NCBI GenBank assembly: GCA_040758375.1
Contig: JBFLWE010000015.1
Location: forward strand, 1-64,000
DNA length: 64,000 bases
DNA from: CAMLIZ01 sp040758375
GTDB lineage: Bacteria > Pseudomonadota > Gammaproteobacteria > Burkholderiales > Burkholderiaceae_C
Direction: 5' to 3'
Below the pieces are notes generated by a model. That model worked only from the letters and a program-made list of their open reading frames with translations. It was not told where the DNA came from and did not search any database. The translations under genes and the position numbers were made by a program. This document shows, one piece after another, positions 57,603 through 64,000 of the stretch; the first letter of the stretch is position 1, and every line of letters starts with the position of its first letter.

Positions 57603-59393
57603 ATGAGCTATCGCGCCCCCGTGAAGGACATGCTGTTCGACATGAAGGAGTTGGCGAACATCGAGGCGCTGACGCAGCTGCCCGGTTTCGAGGAAGCGGG
57701 CTACGAGACCGCGCAGGCGGTGCTGGAAGAGTGCGCCAAGTTCAACGAGGGCGTGGTGGCGCCGCTGAATGTCGAGGGCGACAAGAACCCATCGTGGTGG
57801 AAGGACGGCAGCGTCACCACCACGCCGGGCTTCAAGGAAGCCTTCCGCCAGTTTGCAGAAGGCGGTTGGCAGGGCTTGCAGCATCCGGCCGAGTTCGGCG
57901 GCCAGGGCTTGCCCAAGACCATCGGCGCGGCGTGCGGCGAAATCCTCAACAGTGCGAACCTGAGCTTCGCGCTGTGCCCGCTGCTGACCGACGGCGCGAT
58001 CGAGGCGCTGCTCACCGCCGGCAGCGAGGAACTGCGCAGCACCTACATCCCGAAGATGATCACCGGCGAGTGGACCGGCACGATGAACCTGACCGAGCCG
58101 CAGGCCGGTTCCGACCTGGCGCTCGTGCGCACACGGGCCGAGCCGCAGCCCGACGGCAGCTACAGGATTTTCGGCACCAAGATCTTCATCACCTACGGCG
58201 AGCACGACATGGCGCAGAACATCGTGCACCTGGTGCTCGCGCGGGTGACCGGCGCGCCCGAGGGCGTGAAGGGCATCTCGCTGTTCGTGGTGCCGAAGTT
58301 CATGGTCGACAAGGATGGCTCGCTTGGTGCGCGCAACGACGTGCACTGCGTGAGCATCGAGCACAAGATGGGCATCAAGGCCAGCCCCACGGCGGTGCTG
58401 CAGTACGGCGACCATGGCGGTGCCATCGGTTACCTGGTGGGCGAGGAGAACCGCGGCCTGGAGTACATGTTCATCATGATGAACGCGGCGCGCTATGCGG
58501 TGGGCGTGCAGGGCATCGCAGTGGCCGAGCGGGCCTACCAGAAGGCGGTGGAGTATGCGCGCGAGCGCATCCAGTCGCGCCCCGTCGACGGCTCCATGAC
58601 CACGGCTGCGCCGATCATTCATCACCCCGACGTGAAGCGCATGCTGATGACCATGCGGGCCTTCACCGAGGGCTGCCGCGCGATGGCTCTCGTGGCGGCA
58701 TCGGCCTACGATGCCGCACACGCCCATCCGGACAAGGGCGTGCGCGCGCAGAACAAGGCGTTCTACGAGTTCATGGTGCCGCTGGTCAAGGGCTTCAGCA
58801 CCGAGATGAGCCTGGAGGTTGCCAGCCTGGGTGTGCAGGTGCATGGCGGCATGGGCTTCATCGAGGAGACCGGCGCAGCCCAGTACTACCGCGACGCCAA
58901 GATCCTCACCATCTACGAAGGCACGACCGCCATCCAGGCCAACGACCTCGTCGGCCGCAAGACTGCGCGCGACGGCGGCCAGGTGGCGCAGGCCATCGCC
59001 AAGCAGATCGAGGCCACCGAGCGCGAACTCGCCCGGCGCGACAGCGCCGCGTGCCGCGCGATGCTCAAGCGCTTGTCGGCCGCGCGCCTGGCCTTGCAGC
59101 AGACGGTGGAGTTCGTGGCCGGCACGACCAAGGCGCATCCCAACGACGTGTTCGCGGGGTCGGTGCCCTATCTGCTGCTGGCTGGCAACACGGTGGCGGG
59201 CTGGCAGATGGCCCGTGCGCTGATGGTGGCCGAGGACCGGCTCGCCGCGGGCGAGGACCCCGAGTTCATGAAGGCCAAGATCGCCACCGCCCGCTTCTAC
59301 GGCGACCACATCCTCAGCCGTGTGCCGGGCCTGCGCGACAGCGTGGTCGAGGGAGCTCCCGGCGTCACCGAGATGGCGCTCGAGGCGTTCTGA
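57603..59393 (+). CDS. Acyl-CoA dehydrogenase (large, C-terminally extended type)
   Basis: Flavoprotein of 596 residues that introduces the first double bond in fatty acyl-CoA and passes electrons to the ETF encoded upstream. Conserved blocks: GTMNLTEPQAGSDLALVRTRA, FGTKIFITYGEHD, IEHKMGIKASPTAVLQYGD and the catalytic region DAKILTIYEGTTAIQANDLVGRK. The extra C-terminal domain of about 120 residues places it with the long-chain-type (FadE5-like) enzymes. CGGAG spacing favours ATG 57603 over 57597. Confidence 0.95.
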   Translation: MSYRAPVKDMLFDMKELANIEALTQLPGFEEAGYETAQAVLEECAKFNEGVVAPLNVEGDKNPSWWKDGSVTTTPGFKEAFRQFAEGGWQGLQHPAEFGGQGLPKTIGAACGEILNSANLSFALCPLLTDGAIEALLTAGSEELRSTYIPKMITGEWTGTMNLTEPQAGSDLALVRTRAEPQPDGSYRIFGTKIFITYGEHDMAQNIVHLVLARVTGAPEGVKGISLFVVPKFMVDKDGSLGARNDVHCVSIEHKMGIKASPTAVLQYGDHGGAIGYLVGEENRGLEYMFIMMNAARYAVGVQGIAVAERAYQKAVEYARERIQSRPVDGSMTTAAPIIHHPDVKRMLMTMRAFTEGCRAMALVAASAYDAAHAHPDKGVRAQNKAFYEFMVPLVKGFSTEMSLEVASLGVQVHGGMGFIEETGAAQYYRDAKILTIYEGTTAIQANDLVGRKTARDGGQVAQAIAKQIEATERELARRDSAACRAMLKRLSAARLALQQTVEFVAGTTKAHPNDVFAGSVPYLLLAGNTVAGWQMARALMVAEDRLAAGEDPEFMKAKIATARFYGDHILSRVPGLRDSVVEGAPGVTEMALEAF

Positions 59394-59476
59394 GGACTGC
59401 TGTCGCCTGTGTGATAGAGCGCAGCGCCGCGCGCTGCGCACACTGAAACGTCGATCTGATTCCAGGAGCCCGCACC

Positions 59477-60469
59477 GTGTCCGTGCCCGCCATCCTCTCC
59501 AAGCTCTCGCTGCCGGTGATCGGCTCGCCGCTGTTCATCATCAGCAACCCCAAGCTGGTGATCGCCCAGTGCAAGGCCGGCATCGTGGGCTCGATGCCGG
59601 CGCTCAACGCCCGGCCCGCCGCGCAGCTCGACGAGTGGCTGGCCGAGATCACCGAGGCGCTGGCCGCGCACGACCGAGCCCATCCGGATGCGCCGGCTGC
59701 GCCGTTTGCCATCAACCAGATCGTGCACAAGAGCAACGACCGGCTGGAGCACGACATGGCGCTGTGTGCCAAGTACAAGGTGCCGGTGGTGATCACCTCG
59801 CTGGGCGCGCGCGCCGACGTCAACGAAGCGGTGCACGGCTGGGGCGGCATCGTGATGCACGACGTGATCAACGACGTGTACGCGCACAAGGCGATCGACA
59901 AGGGCGCTGACGGCCTGGTCGCGGTGGCGGCCGGGGCAGGCGGCCACGCGGGCACCACCAGCCCCTTCGCGCTGGTGCAAGAGATCCGCCGCTGGTTCCA
60001 CGGGCCGCTGGCCTTGTCGGGCGCCATCGCCACGGGCGACGCGATCCTGGCCGCCCAGGCCATGGGCGCCGACTTCGCCTACATCGGCTCGGCTTTCATC
60101 GCGACCGACGAGGCGCGTGCCGTCGAGGCCTACAAGGAGATGATCGTGTCCAGCAGCAGCCGTGACATCGTCTACTCCAACCTCTTCACCGGCGTGCACG
60201 GCAACTACCTGCGCGGCTCGATCGTCAATGCGGGCCTGGACCCCGAGAACCTGCCGCAGAGCGACCCCAGCAAGATGGACTTCGGCGGGGGCGAGGGCGC
60301 CAAGAAGGCCTGGAAAGACATCTGGGGCTGCGGGCAGGGCATCGGCGCGGTGGACGGCATCGTGCCAGCCGCGGAGTTGGTCGCGAGACTCAAGCGCGAG
60401 TACGTTGCGGCCCGCCGGCGGCTGGGGTTGTCTTCGGCGCCCACTGGCGCGGAGGTGGTTGCGGCCTGA
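59477..60469 (+). CDS. Nitronate monooxygenase family protein
   Basis: FMN-dependent TIM-barrel protein of 330 residues of the nitronate monooxygenase (2-nitropropane dioxygenase-like) family. Typical blocks: PVIGSPLFIISNPKLV, the flavin-binding AAGAGGHAGTTSPFALV with the conserved His, and IATGDAILAAQAMGADFAYIGSAFIAT. It oxidises nitronates such as propionate 3-nitronate in characterised members; the true substrate here is unknown. AGGAG at 59464-59468 supports GTG 59477. Confidence 0.9.
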   Translation: MSVPAILSKLSLPVIGSPLFIISNPKLVIAQCKAGIVGSMPALNARPAAQLDEWLAEITEALAAHDRAHPDAPAAPFAINQIVHKSNDRLEHDMALCAKYKVPVVITSLGARADVNEAVHGWGGIVMHDVINDVYAHKAIDKGADGLVAVAAGAGGHAGTTSPFALVQEIRRWFHGPLALSGAIATGDAILAAQAMGADFAYIGSAFIATDEARAVEAYKEMIVSSSSRDIVYSNLFTGVHGNYLRGSIVNAGLDPENLPQSDPSKMDFGGGEGAKKAWKDIWGCGQGIGAVDGIVPAAELVARLKREYVAARRRLGLSSAPTGAEVVAA

Positions 60470-60532
60470 GGCTGCGCGTCGTGCCGCAGCCACGTTCCGC
60501 GCTGCTTCGCCCTTCGTTGTTTTCCTCTGTAC

Positions 60533-60569
60533 CGCCCGCGTGATGCCGTCCACGCGGGCGCTGTCTTTG
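60533..60569 (+). terminator. Hairpin after the nitronate monooxygenase gene
   Basis: CGCCCGCGTG (60533-60542) pairs perfectly with CACGCGGGCG (60551-60560), followed by CTGTCTTT. A plausible terminator inside the 289-base gap before sucA; the rest of the gap would hold the sucA promoter (TTACAGT near 60602-60608 is the best -10-like sequence). Confidence 0.6.
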
Positions 60570-60758
60570 GCATGCCGGTTTCCTGCGCCCGGTACATCGG
60601 TGTTACAGTGCCGCCCGTGACTTGAGTCAAACGGTCCTTCCCGTCCCCTTGCTGGCACAGCAAGTGCGGGTCGCAATCCGCCAACCGGTGAAGCCGGGTC
60701 GCGGAAGGTTGATCAACCCATCGGAGCCTTGGAAACCGGGGCGAAAGGTGAGCGAAAG

Positions 60759-63617
60759 ATGATGCAGCAGTACAGGTCGAATTCGTACCTGTTCGGGGGC
60801 AATGCCCCCTACGTCGAGGAACTCTACGAGGCCTACCTCGACAACCCCGGCTCGGTGCCCGAGAACTGGCGCGCGTACTTCGATGCGCTGCAGAACGTTC
60901 CCGCGGTCGATGGCAGCGAGTCCAAGGACATCCCCCACGCCCCCATCGTCGAGTCTTTCGCTCAGCGCGCGAAGGCCAACGCGCTGCAGGTCAAGGCCAG
61001 CGCCAGCGAACTGGCGGTGGCGCGCAAGCAAGTCCATGTCCAGTCGCTGATCGCGGCCTACCGCTCGCTGGGCGCCCGCTGGGCCGACCTCGACCCGCTG
61101 AAGCGCCAGGAGCGCCCGCGCATCCCCGAGCTGGAGCCGGCGTTCTATGACCTGACTGAAAGTGACATGGACATCACTTTCAGCGCCACCAACACCTACT
61201 TCACCAAGGCCGAGCAGCAGACGCTGCGCGAGATCCTGCAGGCGCTGCGCGAAACCTACTGCGGCACCATCGGCGCCGAGTTCATGCACATCACCGAGCC
61301 GGTGGAAAAGCGCTGGTGGCAGGAGCGGCTGGAAAGCATCCGCAGCAAGCCCAACTTCAGCCCCGAGAAGAAGAAGCACATCCTCGGCCGTCTCACCGCG
61401 TCCGAGGGCCTCGAGCGCTACCTGCACACCAAGTACGTGGGCCAGAAGCGCTTCTCGCTCGAAGGCGGCGAGAGCTTCATCGCCTCGATGGACGAGCTGA
61501 TCCAGCGCGGCGGCGAGAAGGGCGTGCAGGAGATCGTGATCGGCATGGCCCACCGCGGCCGCCTGAACGTGCTCGTCAACACGCTGGGCAAGATGCCCAA
61601 GGACCTGTTCGCCGAGTTCGACCACACCGCCAAGGAAGACCTGCCCGCCGGCGACGTGAAGTACCACCAGGGCTTCTCCAGCGACGTGTCCACCCCCGGC
61701 GGCCCGGTGCACCTGAGTCTGGCGTTCAACCCCTCGCACCTGGAGATCGTGAACCCGGTGGTCGAGGGCAGCGTGAAGGCCCGCATGGATCGCCGCGGCG
61801 ACAGGGACGGCAACCAGGTGCTGCCGGTGCTGGTGCACGGGGACGCGGCCTTCGCCGGCCAGGGCGTGGTGATGGAGACGCTGGCGCTGGCGCAGACGCG
61901 CGGCTACTACACCGGCGGCACGGTGCACATCGTCATCAACAACCAGATCGGCTTCACCACCAGCGACCCGCGCGACACGCGTTCCACGCTGTACTGCACC
62001 GACGTGGTCAAGATGATCGAGGCGCCGGTGCTGCACGTGAACGGCGACGATCCCGAGGCCGTGGTGCTGTGCACGCAGCTGGCCATGGACTACCGCCAGC
62101 AGTTCAACAAGGATGTCGTGATCGACATCATCTGCTTCCGCAAGCTGGGCCACAACGAGCAGGACACCCCCAGCCTGACCCAGCCGCTGATGTACAAGAA
62201 GATCGGCGGCCACCCTGGCACCCGCAAGCTCTACGCCGACAAGCTGGTGGCGCAGGGCGTGCTGCCGGCCGAAGGGCCGGACGAGATGGCCAAGGCCTAC
62301 CGCGCCGCCATGGACGCGGGCAAGCACACGGTGGACCCGGTGCTCACGAATTACAAGAGCAAGTACGCGGTCGACTGGACGCCGTTCCTCGGCAAGAAGT
62401 GGACCGACGCGGCCGACACCGCGCTGCCACTGGCGGAGATCAAGCGCCTGGCCGAGCGCATCACCACCATCCCGGCCAACTTCAAGCCGCACCCGCTGGT
62501 CGAGAAGGTGATCGCCGACCGCGCGGCCATGGGCCGCGGCGAGATCAACGTCGACTGGGGCATGGGCGAGCACCTGGCGTTTGCGTCCCTGGTGGCCAGC
62601 GGCTACCCGGTGCGCCTGTCGGGCGAAGACTGCGGCCGCGGCACCTTCGTGCACCGCCACGCGGTGCTGCACGACCAGAACCGCGAGAAGTGGGACGAGG
62701 GCACCTACATCCCGCTGCAGAACGTCGCCGAGAACCAGGCGCCGTTCGTCGTGATCGACTCCATCCTGTCCGAAGAGGCGGTGCTGGGCTTCGAGTACGG
62801 CTACGCGTCGGCCGACCCGAACACGCTGACGATCTGGGAAGCGCAGTTCGGCGACTTCGCCAACGGCGCGCAGGTGGTGATCGACCAGTTCATCGCATCG
62901 GGCGAGGTGAAGTGGGGCCGTGTCAATGGCCTGACGCTGATGCTGCCGCACGGCTACGAGGGCCAGGGCCCAGAGCACTCGTCGGCGCGGCTGGAGCGGT
63001 TCATGCAGCTGGCCGCCGACAACAACATGCAGATCGTGCAGCCCACCACGGCCAGCCAGATCTTCCACCTGCTGCGCCGGCAGATGGTGCGCATGTTCCG
63101 CAAGCCGCTGGTGATCATGACGCCGAAGTCGCTGCTGCGGAACAAGGACGCCACCTCGCCGCTGGCCGAGTTCACCAAGGGCGAGTTCAAGACGGTGATC
63201 GGCGAGCTCAACGCCGAGATCGACGCGGCCAAGGTCAAGCGCGTGATCGCCTGCTCCGGCAAGGTGTACTACGACCTGGTGAAGAAACGCGAGGAGAAGA
63301 AGGCCGCCGACGTGGCGATCCTGCGCGTCGAGCAGCTCTACCCGTTCCCGCACAAGGCGTTCGCCGCCGAGATCAAGAAGTACCCGAACGCGAGCGAGAT
63401 CGTGTGGTGCCAGGACGAGCCGCAGAACCAGGGTGCCTGGTTCTTCGTGCAGCACTACATCCACGAGAACATGCTCGAAGGGCAGAAGCTCGGCTACGCC
63501 GGCCGTCCGGCCTCGGCCTCGCCCGCGGTGGGCTATGCCCACCTGCACCAGGAGCAGCAGAAGGCGCTGCTCGACCAGGCCTACGCCAAGCTCAAGGGCT
63601 TCGTCCTCAGCAAGTGA
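60759..63617 (+). CDS. sucA: 2-oxoglutarate dehydrogenase E1 component
   Basis: Thiamin-diphosphate decarboxylase of 952 residues, first subunit of the TCA-cycle 2-oxoglutarate dehydrogenase complex. The N terminus (SYLFGGNAPYVEELYEAYL) matches the E2-binding segment. Active-site blocks: EIVIGMAHRGRLNVLVNTLGK, LVHGDAAFAGQGVVMETLALAQ, INNQIGFTTSDPRD and MLPHGYEGQGPEHSSAR. ATG 60759 is favoured over an in-frame ATG at 60762. Confidence 0.97.
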   Translation: MMQQYRSNSYLFGGNAPYVEELYEAYLDNPGSVPENWRAYFDALQNVPAVDGSESKDIPHAPIVESFAQRAKANALQVKASASELAVARKQVHVQSLIAAYRSLGARWADLDPLKRQERPRIPELEPAFYDLTESDMDITFSATNTYFTKAEQQTLREILQALRETYCGTIGAEFMHITEPVEKRWWQERLESIRSKPNFSPEKKKHILGRLTASEGLERYLHTKYVGQKRFSLEGGESFIASMDELIQRGGEKGVQEIVIGMAHRGRLNVLVNTLGKMPKDLFAEFDHTAKEDLPAGDVKYHQGFSSDVSTPGGPVHLSLAFNPSHLEIVNPVVEGSVKARMDRRGDRDGNQVLPVLVHGDAAFAGQGVVMETLALAQTRGYYTGGTVHIVINNQIGFTTSDPRDTRSTLYCTDVVKMIEAPVLHVNGDDPEAVVLCTQLAMDYRQQFNKDVVIDIICFRKLGHNEQDTPSLTQPLMYKKIGGHPGTRKLYADKLVAQGVLPAEGPDEMAKAYRAAMDAGKHTVDPVLTNYKSKYAVDWTPFLGKKWTDAADTALPLAEIKRLAERITTIPANFKPHPLVEKVIADRAAMGRGEINVDWGMGEHLAFASLVASGYPVRLSGEDCGRGTFVHRHAVLHDQNREKWDEGTYIPLQNVAENQAPFVVIDSILSEEAVLGFEYGYASADPNTLTIWEAQFGDFANGAQVVIDQFIASGEVKWGRVNGLTLMLPHGYEGQGPEHSSARLERFMQLAADNNMQIVQPTTASQIFHLLRRQMVRMFRKPLVIMTPKSLLRNKDATSPLAEFTKGEFKTVIGELNAEIDAAKVKRVIACSGKVYYDLVKKREEKKAADVAILRVEQLYPFPHKAFAAEIKKYPNASEIVWCQDEPQNQGAWFFVQHYIHENMLEGQKLGYAGRPASASPAVGYAHLHQEQQKALLDQAYAKLKGFVLSK

Positions 63618-63626
63618 CACCGTTGC

Positions 63627-63660
63627 CCGTCATCGCGGACGCTGCGCGCCGCGATGACGG
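63627..63660 (+). other. Perfect 12-bp hairpin between sucA and sucB
   Basis: CCGTCATCGCGG (63627-63638) pairs with CCGCGATGACGG (63649-63660) around a ten-base loop. There is no T-tract, so it is unlikely to be a simple terminator and may stabilise the sucA message or set the sucA:sucB ratio. Confidence 0.7.
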
Positions 63661-63702
63661 CGCACGTTCGCGCGGCGCGACACGCATAACGAAAGATTTG
63701 AA

Positions 63703-64000
63703 ATGGCAATCGTAGAAGTCAAGGTTCCGCAGCTGTCCGAGTCGGTGGCCGAAGCCACCCTGCTGCAGTGGAAGAAGAAGCCCGGCGAAGCCGTGGCCAT
63801 GGACGAGATCCTGATCGAGATCGAGACCGACAAGGTGGTGCTCGAAGTGCCGGCGCCCGGCGCCGGCGTGCTGGCCGAGATCGTCAAGGGCGACGGCAGC
63901 ACGGTGGTGAGCGACGAGGTCATCGCGAAGATCGACTCCGAGGGCAAGGCGGGTGCCGCGGCGCCGGCGGCTGCGGCCGCCGCGCCGGCTGTGGCACCGG
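63703..64000 (+). CDS. sucB: Dihydrolipoyl succinyltransferase (E2), 5' part only
   Basis: The first 99 codons of the E2 subunit (odhB); the gene runs off the window. The N-terminal lipoyl domain is complete: IVEVKVPQLSESVAEATLL and the lipoylated Lys in IETDKVVLEVPAP. An Ala/Pro-rich linker begins at the window edge. It follows sucA by 85 bases in the usual order. Confidence 0.95.
   Translation, partial: MAIVEVKVPQLSESVAEATLLQWKKKPGEAVAMDEILIEIETDKVVLEVPAPGAGVLAEIVKGDGSTVVSDEVIAKIDSEGKAGAAAPAAAAAAPAVAP

Overview
The window is a 64-kb piece of a high-GC betaproteobacterial chromosome. Gene content and order point to the order Burkholderiales, close to Comamonadaceae or the Rubrivivax/Leptothrix/Caldimonas group: thrS-infC-rpmI-rplT-pheST-ihfA-merR-tRNA-Pro, ilvBNC-pssA-leuA, tig-clpP-clpX-lon, a solitary Bug-type binding protein, DUF3106/DUF3619 proteins, and squalene synthesis through HpnCDE. 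This placement is inferred from gene order and protein similarity that I recognise, not from a search. I see no IS element, phage, integrase, CRISPR array or rRNA, and coding is dense. No stretch above 300 bases lacks a gene. The longest gaps are 60470-60758, 20050-20305 and 28583-28835, and I see mainly promoter or leader elements in them. Bases 1-223 hold no gene I can support.

Layout. 0.2-2.4 kb: a TctD/TctE-like two-component system (minus strand). 2.5-8.6 kb: tex, a lipoprotein Cu/Zn superoxide dismutase, a patatin-like lipase, and a DUF4331 protein followed by a small lipoprotein. 8.6-16.7 kb: a translation operon (thrS, infC, rpmI, rplT, pheS, pheT, ihfA, a MerR-type regulator, tRNA-Pro). 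Its first gene is preceded by a threonine-rich leader peptide and an attenuator. 16.7-25.3 kb: a Bug solute-binding protein, membrane and soluble pyrophosphatases, an M16 peptidase, a FemAB-like protein and glnB. 25.3-28.6 kb: a tightly coupled minus-strand run of sigma factor, DUF3619, DUF3106, RDD, diacylglycerol kinase and LOG-family genes. 28.8-36.8 kb: branched-chain amino-acid synthesis (ilvB, ilvN, ilvC, then pssA, then two different leuA genes in tandem behind a leucine-rich leader peptide and attenuator). 36.9-42.9 kb: PBP7, an IclR regulator, a TIGR03790-like exported protein and hpnC-hpnD-hpnE, which convert farnesyl diphosphate to squalene. 42.9-47.3 kb: a two-gene RND efflux system. 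47.3-54.1 kb: tRNA-Leu, then tig-clpP-clpX-lon (protein folding and ATP-dependent proteolysis), then tRNA-Gly, tRNA-Cys and tRNA-Leu. 54.1-55.7 kb: a small HTH protein with a Clp-N-domain protein, and murI. 55.9-64 kb: etfB-etfA, acyl-CoA dehydrogenase, a nitronate monooxygenase family protein, sucA and the start of sucB.

Regulatory features stand out more than exotic genes. Two ribosome-mediated attenuators (thrS and leuA) can be read directly from leader peptides and mutually exclusive hairpins. A pair of identical-class palindromes sits over the -35 and -10 of the HTH/Clp-N operon. A classic palindrome overlaps the RND-pump promoter without a local repressor gene. A sigma-32-like promoter precedes lon.

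Many start codons were fixed by 4-base ATGA/GTGA overlaps or by Shine-Dalgarno spacing. Large open frames antisense to real genes are composition artefacts of the high GC content and were left out.
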